DNA of 14,535 nucleotides. Source: SHAN690 sp040905305 (lineage in GTDB: Bacteria > Bacteroidota > Bacteroidia > Flavobacteriales_G > Salibacteraceae). Below are positions 1 to 7,469 of this stretch, piece by piece (the stretch's first letter is position 1; each line of letters begins with the position of its first letter). A program made the translations under genes and the position numbers. The notes under the pieces are model-generated. The model was not told the origin of the DNA, did not search any database, and saw only the letters and a program-made list of their open reading frames with translations. The stretch spans positions 1-14,535 of the forward strand of contig JBBDRU010000340.1 of assembly GCA_040905305.1 (NCBI GenBank). The letters run 5' to 3'.

Positions 1-2019
1 AGCCAACCTAGAGAACCTGCCGAAGGACTTGCTCCGGAAAGTGACGTTGATGCCAATTCAGACGAAAGCGCAGTATATAACCCAGTTTCCTGGCGATTCG
101 AAACAGCAAAAAAAGACGGATCAACCTTAACGCTCAGGGCCATCGCAAGCATTGATGAGCATTGGCATGTTTATTCTAAAGATCTACCAAGCCAAGACGG
201 GCCGGTTGCCACAGAGTTGAATTTTTTGAATGGTAGCTTTGAGTTGATCGGTGAACTCAGAGAAATCGGTGAAATGATCAATGAATACGATCCGAATTTC
301 TTGATGGACTTGAACTACTATTCCAATTCCGTAATCCTTGAACAAGATTTTAAAATCACGGGAGACGAGATCATTGAAGGTGAAATTTATTACATGACTT
401 GTGATGATGAAAAATGCCTGCCTCCTGAATCGGTAACCTTCAAGATTGAAGCTTCAACAGGTAATTTATTGACAGAAACTGACATTGAAGCAGGTCGAGA
501 TGCTGAAAGTTTTGGAAAACTGAATTCCTTAAAGATCGCCTCGATAGATCTTAAAAATCCGATAGACGATTGTGGAGAAGAGAATACAAACAGTGGAGAA
601 GACGAATCCCGAGGAGGTTATCTCGCCATTTTTTTCCTCGGCTTTCTGGGTGGCCTGGTTGCGTTGTTAACCCCCTGCGTTTTTCCAATGATTCCTCTTA
701 CAGTGAGCTTTTTCACCAAAAGCAGTGAAAACAAAACCAAAGGTTTGATCAACGCATTTCTTTATGGATTCAGCATTTTCATGATCTATATTTTACTTTC
801 TCTTCCTTTTCATTTAATGGATTCTGTAGATCCTGAAATCCTCAATACGATTTCAACCAACGTTTGGCTTAATGTTGCTTTTTTCGCAATTTTCGTTGCT
901 TTCGCTATTTCGTTTTTTGGGTATTATGAGCTCACACTACCGAGCGGTGTAGCCAACAAAGTTGATTCTGCATCTAACATCGGAGGTTTGTTGGGCATCT
1001 TTTTTATGGCCCTGACCTTAGCCATTGTATCTTTTAGCTGCACTGGTCCAATTTTAGGATCGCTGCTGGCCGGGTCGCTCACTTCCAGTGGCGGGGCTTT
1101 TCAGCTTTCGGCAGGCATGGCTGGGTTTGGATTGGCGCTGGCTCTACCTTTTGGCCTCTTTGCTGCGTTCCCCGGGTGGTTAAACTCATTACCCCGATCA
1201 GGCAGTTGGTTAAACACCGTCAAGGTTGTCCTCGGTTTTGTGGAATTGGCACTGGCCGTTAAGTTTTTATCCAACGCTGATTTGGTAGAGCATTGGGGGC
1301 TGCTCAAAAGAGAAGTCTTCTTCGGACTGTGGATTATCATAGGAGCTGGATTAGCGCTGTATCTCTTGGGTATAATCAAGTTTCCACATGACAATCCTAA
1401 TGAAAAAATTGGTCTCGGTCGAAAAGGTCTTGCTGCAGTTACCATTGCTTTTGTGATCTATCTTCTTCCAGGGGTAACCAATACCAAATATGCCAACCTT
1501 CAATTGCTTAGTGGTTTCCCTCCTCCGTTGTTTTATAGTTTGTATGAAAAAGAATCAAACTGCCCATTGGAGATCAATTGCTTCAAGGACTATGAAGAAG
1601 GTCTTGCTTATGCTAAAGCCAACAACAAACCTATTATGATTGACTTCACAGGCTGGGCTTGTGTAAATTGTCGCAGAATGGAAGAGAATGTATGGGTAAA
1701 ACCAGAAATCTATGATCGACTAAACAATGACTTTGTTTTAATAAGTCTGTATGTTGATGATAGAAAAGATCTTCCAGCGTCAGAACAGTTTGAGTATATA
1801 TCTGCCACAGGACGCAAAAAGAAAATCAAAACCGTGGGAAATAAATGGGCCACGATGCAAACCGAAACGTTTAAAAACAACAGCCAGCCGTATTACGCGA
1901 TTATAACACCCGATGAAAAGCTGCTGAATGTGCCCGTTGGCTACACACCTGATGTTGATGACTATAAATCATTTTTAGATTGCGGATTGGAGGCGTTTAA
2001 ATCGACCTCAGGCTTATAG
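1..2019 (+). CDS. dsbD: Thiol:disulfide interchange protein DsbD (5' truncated by window edge)
   Basis: This is a transmembrane reductase that passes electrons from cytoplasmic thioredoxin across the inner membrane to extracytoplasmic thiol proteins and cytochrome c maturation. The frame is open to base 1, so the gene starts outside the window and 672 residues are visible. Order of parts: an acidic Pro/Glu/Asp-rich stretch (1-25); an N-terminal DsbD-alpha domain with the typical EHWHVYSKDLP and a CDDEKCLPP motif (C134, C139); a membrane domain from about 205 with TPCVFPMIPLTVSFF (C226) and SFSCTGPILGS (C347), the redox pair of the beta domain; and a C-terminal thioredoxin-like domain with WACVNCR (C554, C557). 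All three cysteine pairs are present, so the enzyme should be functional. The stop lies 53 bp before the YifB start, and the two may be cotranscribed. An internal TTG at 217 is not a credible start because it falls inside the alpha domain. Confidence 0.95.
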   Translation, partial: SQPREPAEGLAPESDVDANSDESAVYNPVSWRFETAKKDGSTLTLRAIASIDEHWHVYSKDLPSQDGPVATELNFLNGSFELIGELREIGEMINEYDPNFLMDLNYYSNSVILEQDFKITGDEIIEGEIYYMTCDDEKCLPPESVTFKIEASTGNLLTETDIEAGRDAESFGKLNSLKIASIDLKNPIDDCGEENTNSGEDESRGGYLAIFFLGFLGGLVALLTPCVFPMIPLTVSFFTKSSENKTKGLINAFLYGFSIFMIYILLSLPFHLMDSVDPEILNTISTNVWLNVAFFAIFVAFAISFFGYYELTLPSGVANKVDSASNIGGLLGIFFMALTLAIVSFSCTGPILGSLLAGSLTSSGGAFQLSAGMAGFGLALALPFGLFAAFPGWLNSLPRSGSWLNTVKVVLGFVELALAVKFLSNADLVEHWGLLKREVFFGLWIIIGAGLALYLLGIIKFPHDNPNEKIGLGRKGLAAVTIAFVIYLLPGVTNTKYANLQLLSGFPPPLFYSLYEKESNCPLEINCFKDYEEGLAYAKANNKPIMIDFTGWACVNCRRMEENVWVKPEIYDRLNNDFVLISLYVDDRKDLPASEQFEYISATGRKKKIKTVGNKWATMQTETFKNNSQPYYAIITPDEKLLNVPVGYTPDVDDYKSFLDCGLEAFKSTSGL

Positions 2020-2072
2020 TCCGACCCTCTATGTAAAATGAGTTGATTATTTTTCGAGCCTCAACTAAAGTT

Positions 2073-3611
2073 ATGCTCGTAAAAACCTACGGAAGTGCAG
2101 TTCATGGTGTTGACGCAACCACCATTACTGTTGAAGTAAATATCGACAAGGGAATCAACTTTTCACTGGTTGGATTGCCAGATAGCGCGGTAAAAGAAAG
2201 CCAGCAGCGCATTGATGCCGCCTTAAATAATACCGGATTTAAAATACCGGGAAAGAAGATCACCATCAATATGGCACCTGCCGATATACGAAAAGAAGGG
2301 TCTTCCTACGATCTCACACTTGCAATTGGTATTTTGGCGGCCTCCGAACAAATAAACGGTGATCAGATCGGTGACTATTTAATCATGGGCGAATTGGCGC
2401 TAGACGGGGAATTGCGACCGATAAAGGGTGTTCTTCCAATAGCCATTCAAGCTAGAAAAGAAGGGTTTAAAGGTTTTATTCTTCCAAAACAAAATGCCAT
2501 GGAAGCCGCAATAGTTGACGGATTAGAAGTGCTTGGTGTTTCTCACATCAAAGAAGTCATTGATCATTTTGAGGGCAACGATAAAATCGAAGCCACAGTC
2601 CTCGATACAAGAGAAGAGTTTTATAATCGCTTAAATGATTTCGAGGTTGATTTTAGTGATGTAAAAGGCCAGGAAAACATCAAACGCGCACTGGAAATCG
2701 CGGCAGCTGGCGGCCACAACGTCATTCTAATCGGCCCACCGGGTGCAGGTAAAACAATGCTTGCTAAAAGGTTGCCTACCATTTTGCCTCCGATGAATTT
2801 GCATGAAGCACTGGAAACCACTAAAATCCACTCCGTTGCAGGTCGCACTGCTGATACAAATGGCCTGATTACAACCCGTCCTTACCGGTCTCCACATCAC
2901 ACCATCAGCGATGTTGCTTTAGTGGGCGGTGGTGGATTTCCCCAGCCGGGAGAAATTTCTCTGGCACACAACGGTGTTTTGTTTCTAGATGAGTTGCCTG
3001 AATTCAAGCGTACTGTTCTCGAGGTTATGCGCCAACCGATGGAAGAGCGAAAAGTTACCATTTCAAGAGCTCGCTTTTCTGTTGACTATCCTGCCTCATT
3101 TATGCTGGTGGCTTCAATGAACCCTTGCCCCTGCGGATTTTATAACCACCCCGATAAAGATTGTGTGTGTCCTCCCGGTGTGGTGCAGAAATACCTCAAT
3201 AAAATAAGCGGCCCGTTGCTCGACAGAATTGACATTCACATAGAAGTGACTCCCGTGAATTTTGATGAATTAGCTGATAAACGCCCTACAGAACCCAGCG
3301 AAAATGTTCGTGAAAGGGTGATGAAGACCAGAACATTACAAAATGAACGATTCGAAAAAAATGAAGGCATTTATGCAAATGCGCAGATGAGCAAGCAAAT
3401 GCTAAATAAGTATTGCCAGATCGATCAAGCAGGTCAAACACTTTTAAAACGCGCCATGGAGCGCCTCGGATTATCAGCCAGAGCTTATGACCGCATCCTG
3501 AAAGTTTCCAGAACTATAGCAGATTTAGGCGGTTCTGAAGAAATAAAACCAGAACATTTAGCGGAAGCTATTCAATACCGAAGCCTTGACAGGGATAGTT
3601 GGGCAGGATAA
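2073..3611 (+). CDS. yifB: YifB/ComM family Mg-chelatase-like AAA+ ATPase
   Basis: A 512-residue member of the YifB/ComM family. ComM in naturally competent bacteria is a hexameric helicase that promotes branch migration during DNA integration; in other hosts the role is less clear. ATG 2073 is chosen because MLVKTYGSAVHGVDATTITV is the usual family start, while the in-frame TTG at 2043 adds residues the family lacks. Order: an N-terminal ChlI-like Lon-protease-fold domain (about 1-170) with no evident protease function; an AAA+ core with Walker A GPPGAGKT (221-228) and Walker B GVLFLDELPEF (301-311); a four-cysteine cluster NPCPCGF...DCVC (C352, C354, C364, C366); arginine-rich sensor segments; and the C-terminal Mg-chelatase subdomain with LSARAYDRILKVSRTIADL. 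Full length and intact. It follows dsbD after 53 bp. No Shine-Dalgarno sequence is visible. Confidence 0.95.
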   Translation: MLVKTYGSAVHGVDATTITVEVNIDKGINFSLVGLPDSAVKESQQRIDAALNNTGFKIPGKKITINMAPADIRKEGSSYDLTLAIGILAASEQINGDQIGDYLIMGELALDGELRPIKGVLPIAIQARKEGFKGFILPKQNAMEAAIVDGLEVLGVSHIKEVIDHFEGNDKIEATVLDTREEFYNRLNDFEVDFSDVKGQENIKRALEIAAAGGHNVILIGPPGAGKTMLAKRLPTILPPMNLHEALETTKIHSVAGRTADTNGLITTRPYRSPHHTISDVALVGGGGFPQPGEISLAHNGVLFLDELPEFKRTVLEVMRQPMEERKVTISRARFSVDYPASFMLVASMNPCPCGFYNHPDKDCVCPPGVVQKYLNKISGPLLDRIDIHIEVTPVNFDELADKRPTEPSENVRERVMKTRTLQNERFEKNEGIYANAQMSKQMLNKYCQIDQAGQTLLKRAMERLGLSARAYDRILKVSRTIADLGGSEEIKPEHLAEAIQYRSLDRDSWAG

Positions 3612-3651
3612 ATACTTACATCTTTTCCTTACCTACTGATTTTCAGGTTTT

Positions 3652-3684
3652 TTTGTGTTTCATAAATTCTTTTTGTTAAATTCG
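3652..3684 (+). promoter_or_regulatory. Probable Bacteroidota-type promoter for the T9SS cargo gene
   Basis: A -33-like TTTG (3652-3655) is followed after 21 bases by TAAATTCG (3677-3684), a 7 of 8 match to the phylum -7 consensus TAnnTTTG. The predicted transcript would begin around 3690, leaving a short AT-rich leader before ATG 3713. The rest of the 101-bp gap (3612-3712) holds only a weak hairpin. This is consensus matching by eye. Confidence 0.4.
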
Positions 3685-3712
3685 CTTAAATTAATCTAAT
3701 AAACCACACACT

Positions 3713-5965
3713 ATGAAACGGATTTTACTCGGCACCATGCTGCTTTTTCTCTTCAACTTTGGCGGTTTTAGCCAATGTGCATTTAACAATACTCCATATT
3801 CATCAATCACTCCAACTGGAAACTGGCAAACATTTTCTGGCGGTTGGGCTGGTGAATATCAATCCTTCACGGCTACTGCCGGATACATCTATTATTTTTC
3901 TTATTGTTCCGCTGAAGGCGGCTCCGGCTCTTCAACTTATGACACACAGATCACCATTTTTGATGCTTCCAATAACTCTGTAGCATATAATGATGACTAC
4001 TGTGGTCTTCAATCATACGTTGCCTGGACATGCAGTACCAGTGGAACATATAAAATGCAAACCAACGTTTATAATTGCGCTACTAATACTACCTCTGCGA
4101 CCTATGCTTACAAGATGGCTTGCGCAACTCCGTTCGGAAGCTCTCAATATCCGGCTGGAACACATACCGCCACCAATATTCCAAACGACTTAGACACTAT
4201 TTCAACTTGCAATTTCACAGACGAGTATGCCGTCATTAGCTTGCTTGATGGCCCTACTTATGAATTCGCCTCTTCCACAACAACCGATTATTTAGTCTTA
4301 ACAACACCCGGTAATGTAGTTTTAGAAGAAGGGGTTACTCCAATTTCATATACATCCAATGCCAACCAAAATGTTAGATTACACATATTGGCTGATTCAT
4401 GCGCAAGCTCATCCAGTTTTGCATGCAGGACCACCACCGTTTTAAGACAGCCTTGTTTGGCAACAATCCAATACCCAATCGGGGTTGATACGAATAACAC
4501 CACACCTGTTCCTCTTGAAATATCTACCTGCAACTTTGCGGGTGAGTATTATGAAATTTACTTAGATACAGGCGAGTATTTGTTTACCAGCTCTAACCCT
4601 AATGACGTGTTTACGTTTACTGATGTGAACAATAATTTCTTCTTTTCAGCGCAAACACCTGTTACAGCTAATGTAACGGGTACTCCATTGGTTGTGCGGG
4701 TTCATATTTTCTCAAATGCAAATTGTGCTACCGAAAGCGTCTGTAGAACTACAGAAGTTACGTGTTTATCATGCCCAGTACCGGCTCCCGTGGTATCACC
4801 TCAAAGTGCTGAAATTTGTGTAGGGGAAGGCCCGGTTTCCTTAACGGCAAGCAATCCCTTTGGCGATCAAACTTATTGGTATGAAGGAGCCTGCCTTTCA
4901 ACCCCGATCGATTCTGGAACGACTACTCAGGTAAACCCTTCAACAACAACGACCTATTATGTTGCCAATCGTTACGATACGTTGTATTCAGAATGCGATA
5001 TGATGACCGTAACTGTTAATCCTCTTCCAGTTATTACATTTCCAACACTTGAGGATGCGCTGTGTAACGGTGATGATAACGGAATGATTATAGCACAGGC
5101 AGACAGTGGAACAGCGCCTTATGCTTACGAATGGTCAAACGGCACCATGACGGCTTCAAATAGTAACATTGGTTCGGGTGAATACTATGTTACTGTAACT
5201 GATGATAATGGCTGTGTGTCGATGGATACAGCAGCCATATCAGAGCCAGACTCATTGTTAGCGTCTCTCACTTCGCAAGATGCCAACTGCGCCTCTTCTG
5301 AGGATGGAAATATATCGGTCAACACTATGGGCGGAACAATGCCATATAACTTCGATTGGTCATCAGGAACTACCGGGGACAGCATATCAGAACTAGCTAC
5401 CGGCTCTTATGTAGTGACCATAACAGATGACAACGGTTGCATGTATATAGATTCTGTAATGATAAATTACATTAACGAAGATCCAATTGTTGAAATGGAC
5501 AGTTCAGTTATCCTTTGTAAAGGATTTGAAGTAACACTTGATGCTGGTTCATGGAACGCATATATGTGGTCAAACAATGAAACAACGCAAACCATAACTG
5601 TAACAGTTGAGGGCACATATACCGTTGAAATCACTGATGCGAATGGTTGTAAAGGCGAAGCCTCAACCATCGTAATTGAAGATGAGTGCGTGGGTGTAGA
5701 TGAGTTCAACCAAATGGCTTCAATTACTGCATATCCAAACCCAACACGTGGTGAATTGAATGTAACCATCGAAAGCAAGGTTAATTCCGATCTAACAATC
5801 AGTTTAATCGCAATGGATGGCAGAATGATTGAACGAAGAGAAGTTAATCTAAATAACAACATGATTAACGAGCAATTTAACCTGAATGGTTTAAGTGCTG
5901 GAATCTACATGATGCAGTTTAACATTGATGGTAATATCGCAACTAAGCGAATTATTCTTCAATAG
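3713..5965 (+). CDS. Secreted multi-module protein with Ig-like and SprB repeats and a T9SS type A sorting domain
   Basis: A 750-residue exported protein, probably a surface or released adhesin-like protein; no catalytic domain is recognised. Order: signal peptide (1-21: charged MKR, hydrophobic core, FSQ); a Cys-rich beta module (about 22-136) with AGEYQSF and ending near a Cys; two homologous modules (137-247 and 248-351), both reading QYP.G...STCNF..EY...L..G.Y.F.S and ending RVHI/RLHI...CRTT.V; an Ig-like domain (about 356-437); two SprB-type repeats (about 449-515 and 523-586), each with APY/MPY..(E/D)WS.GT and YVTVTDDNGC or YVVTITDDNGC; a related beta module ending VEITDANGCKGEAS (about 598-660); and the C-terminal sorting domain (about 671-750), starting ITAYPNPTRGELNV and ending SAGIYMMQFN...TKRIILQ. 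The domain directs export by the type IX system after Sec translocation, with cleavage and surface attachment or release. It appears monocistronic between its own promoter and a strong terminator. The ligand is unknown. Confidence 0.93.
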   Translation: MKRILLGTMLLFLFNFGGFSQCAFNNTPYSSITPTGNWQTFSGGWAGEYQSFTATAGYIYYFSYCSAEGGSGSSTYDTQITIFDASNNSVAYNDDYCGLQSYVAWTCSTSGTYKMQTNVYNCATNTTSATYAYKMACATPFGSSQYPAGTHTATNIPNDLDTISTCNFTDEYAVISLLDGPTYEFASSTTTDYLVLTTPGNVVLEEGVTPISYTSNANQNVRLHILADSCASSSSFACRTTTVLRQPCLATIQYPIGVDTNNTTPVPLEISTCNFAGEYYEIYLDTGEYLFTSSNPNDVFTFTDVNNNFFFSAQTPVTANVTGTPLVVRVHIFSNANCATESVCRTTEVTCLSCPVPAPVVSPQSAEICVGEGPVSLTASNPFGDQTYWYEGACLSTPIDSGTTTQVNPSTTTTYYVANRYDTLYSECDMMTVTVNPLPVITFPTLEDALCNGDDNGMIIAQADSGTAPYAYEWSNGTMTASNSNIGSGEYYVTVTDDNGCVSMDTAAISEPDSLLASLTSQDANCASSEDGNISVNTMGGTMPYNFDWSSGTTGDSISELATGSYVVTITDDNGCMYIDSVMINYINEDPIVEMDSSVILCKGFEVTLDAGSWNAYMWSNNETTQTITVTVEGTYTVEITDANGCKGEASTIVIEDECVGVDEFNQMASITAYPNPTRGELNVTIESKVNSDLTISLIAMDGRMIERREVNLNNNMINEQFNLNGLSAGIYMMQFNIDGNIATKRIILQ

Positions 5966-5989
5966 GCAAACCATAAATGTTTAGGAAAG

Positions 5990-6026
5990 GCCTTGTTTGA
6001 CATCTAAATCAAACAAGGCTTTTTTT
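5990..6026 (+). terminator. Strong intrinsic terminator after the T9SS cargo gene
   Basis: A perfect 11-bp stem GCCTTGTTTGA / TCAAACAAGGC (5990-6000 with 6009-6019) encloses an 8-base loop and is followed by seven T (6020-6026). Upstream A residues (5986-5988) could extend the stem into the T tract. It lies 24 bp past the stop codon and isolates this gene from the glycosyltransferase cluster. Confidence 0.93.
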
Positions 6027-6056
6027 ATTTCAAAAATCTTGTGTTTAAGAGATAAC

Positions 6057-6064
6057 TATTTTCG
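6057..6064 (+). promoter_or_regulatory. Candidate -7 element for the glycosyltransferase cluster
   Basis: TATTTTCG matches the phylum -7 consensus TAnnTTTG at 7 of 8 positions and is followed by C, like the element upstream of the T9SS cargo gene. It ends 5 bases before ATG 6070, so the transcript would be leaderless or nearly so. No TTTG sits at the usual -33 distance; the nearest TTG (6039-6041) is 15 bases upstream. The terminator just before it means the cluster needs its own promoter. Confidence 0.35.
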
Positions 6065-6069
6065 CCAAC

Positions 6070-6816
6070 ATGATCAGAGGTAAAAAAGTAGTGGTAGTAA
6101 TGCCGGCATACAACGCTGAAAAAACGTTACAAACCACCTATGATGAAATTCCATTTGACATTGTGGATGAAGTGGTTTTAGTCGATGACAAAAGCTCTGA
6201 CAACACCTCCAAACTGGCCAAAGAAATTGGAATAAAGCATGTGATTACACATGAAAATAACCGAGGATATGGAGGAAATCAAAAGTCCTGTTATGCCAAA
6301 GCATTGGAATTAGACGCTGATATTACTATCATGGTTCATCCTGATTATCAATATACGCCTCTTCTTATCCCTGCAATGGCCGACATCATTGCCAGTGGAC
6401 TATACGACAGCGTTTTAGGAAGTAGGATTCTGGGAAAAGGAGCACTAAAAGGAGGTATGCCCATGTACAAATACATTGCAAATCGATTTTTGACGCTCTT
6501 CCAAAACATAATGATCGGCCAAAAACTAAGTGAGTACCACACCGGATATCGCGCCTTTTCTAAAAAGGTTTTGCAAAAAATCGCATTTGAGCAAAATTCA
6601 GATGACTTTGTCTTCGACAATCAAATGCTCTGTCAAATCTTTTATGCCGGCTTCGAAATAGCAGAAGTTACTTGTCCAACAAAGTATTTTGACGATGCAT
6701 CTTCCATCAATTTTGCCCGAAGTTCAAAGTATGGTCTAGGAGTCATAAAAACCTCCATTCAATACCGCATGGCAAAATGGAGTGTTATAAAACCACGCAT
6801 TTTCGAATCAATATGA
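6070..6816 (+). CDS. Family 2 glycosyltransferase, DPM1-like (polyprenyl-phosphate sugar synthase type)
   Basis: A 248-residue GT-A fold enzyme that probably transfers a sugar from a nucleotide sugar to polyprenyl phosphate on the cytoplasmic face. Visible motifs: nucleotide-binding start VVVVMPAYNAEKTL (7-20); EVVLVDDKSSDNT (34-46); HENNRGYGGN (61-70), the variant of the family's N.G.G.. loop; metal-site region MVHPDYQYTP (88-97), with HPD in place of a classic DxD; GSRILGKGALKGGMPMYKY (117-135); EYHTGYRAF (155-163); and SDDFVFDNQ (177-185). There is no C-terminal membrane segment, so it is a short DPM1-type protein. ATG 6070 is the first start after the terminator. Its TGA overlaps the next gene's ATG (ATGA), which suggests translational coupling. 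The acceptor lipid is inferred from the PAP2 and GT39 neighbours, not proven; other GT2 activities remain possible. Confidence 0.9.
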   Translation: MIRGKKVVVVMPAYNAEKTLQTTYDEIPFDIVDEVVLVDDKSSDNTSKLAKEIGIKHVITHENNRGYGGNQKSCYAKALELDADITIMVHPDYQYTPLLIPAMADIIASGLYDSVLGSRILGKGALKGGMPMYKYIANRFLTLFQNIMIGQKLSEYHTGYRAFSKKVLQKIAFEQNSDDFVFDNQMLCQIFYAGFEIAEVTCPTKYFDDASSINFARSSKYGLGVIKTSIQYRMAKWSVIKPRIFESI

Positions 6817-7469
6817 TCCGATCGGCCATCGTTAAAATGAAATACTTTTTAAGCCTGATGATGGCTTGGTTGATTTCAGGTGGCATCCTCATATATGCTA
6901 CTTCTAAAGACGCGCTGCACCTTTGGTTCAATAGTCATCACCATCCTTTTGCTGATTTATTTTTTAAATATGTAACCCACCTGGGTGATGGAGTTTTTGG
7001 TGCCTTCATTGTGTTACTCGGTTTTATTTACAAGCTCAAGTATGGCGTAATCGGGCTTATTGGTTTGGCTGGTTCAAGCCTGATCACCCAAGTTCTAAAA
7101 CGACAGGTATTTAATCACGAGCATCGTCCATCAAAATATTTTGAGGAGATGGCCCAACTTCATTTGGTGGATGGTGTGCAACTGCACTCTAATTTTTCTT
7201 TTCCTTCCGGTCATGCAACAGCTGCTTTTAGCATATTTTTTCTCCTCGCCATTATCGCGAAAAAACCAGCTTTGCAATCCTTGTTCTTCATCTTGGTTGT
7301 ATTGGTCGCCTTTAGTCGCGTGTACATCAGTCAACACTTTTTTGAAGATATTTACATGGGAAGCATTATCGGCACCTCGGTTTGCTTTCTTGCATTTGCT
7401 TTTTTGAAGGAAAAAAGTTGGGGCGAACAAGGAGCTACTGAATGGCTTGTTTCAAAGATTAAGCGATGA
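6813..7469 (+). CDS. Membrane-bound PAP2-family phosphatase
   Basis: A 218-residue polytopic acid phosphatase of the PAP2 (type 2 phosphatidic acid phosphatase) family, which dephosphorylates lipid phosphates or pyrophosphates such as undecaprenyl pyrophosphate. With ATG 6813 the motifs are: LKRQVFNHEHRP (95-106) as motif 1, with one or two extra residues compared with the textbook K-x6-RP; FPSGHAT (130-136) as motif 2; and SRVYISQHFFED (168-179), a perfect S-R-x5-H-x3-D motif 3 with catalytic H175 and D179. About five to six hydrophobic segments are visible. The start at 6813 is preferred because it gives the ATGA overlap with the preceding stop; ATG 6837 (MKYFLSL) is a fair alternative, and the upstream ATG 6777 would overlap the previous gene by 40 bases. 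It overlaps the next gene by 4 bp. In this context it may recycle the carrier lipid; the substrate is inferred. Confidence 0.9.
   Translation: MIRSAIVKMKYFLSLMMAWLISGGILIYATSKDALHLWFNSHHHPFADLFFKYVTHLGDGVFGAFIVLLGFIYKLKYGVIGLIGLAGSSLITQVLKRQVFNHEHRPSKYFEEMAQLHLVDGVQLHSNFSFPSGHATAAFSIFFLLAIIAKKPALQSLFFILVVLVAFSRVYISQHFFEDIYMGSIIGTSVCFLAFAFLKEKSWGEQGATEWLVSKIKR

Noticed and set aside
217..219. TTG as start of the dsbD gene
   Set aside because: The same frame stays open back to base 1 and encodes recognisable alpha-domain sequence there, so the true start lies outside the window.
2043..2072. TTG-started N-terminal extension of the YifB/ComM protein
   Set aside because: Ten extra residues do not fit the family start, whereas ATG 2073 gives the standard MLVKTYGSA beginning.
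3636..3654. Hairpin CTGA-TTT-TCAG followed by a T tract, as a terminator for the YifB gene
   Set aside because: The stem is only 4 bp and not GC-rich, and the T tract also supplies the -33 element of the next promoter; too weak to call.
5467..5862. 131-codon minus-strand frame inside the T9SS cargo gene
   Set aside because: It lies opposite recognisable SprB-type repeats and the sorting domain; the composition is what antisense of that sequence would give.
6777..6812. Upstream ATG for the PAP2 phosphatase
   Set aside because: It would overlap the glycosyltransferase gene by 40 bases and add a non-membrane peptide; ATG 6813 gives the ATGA junction also seen at the next gene boundary.
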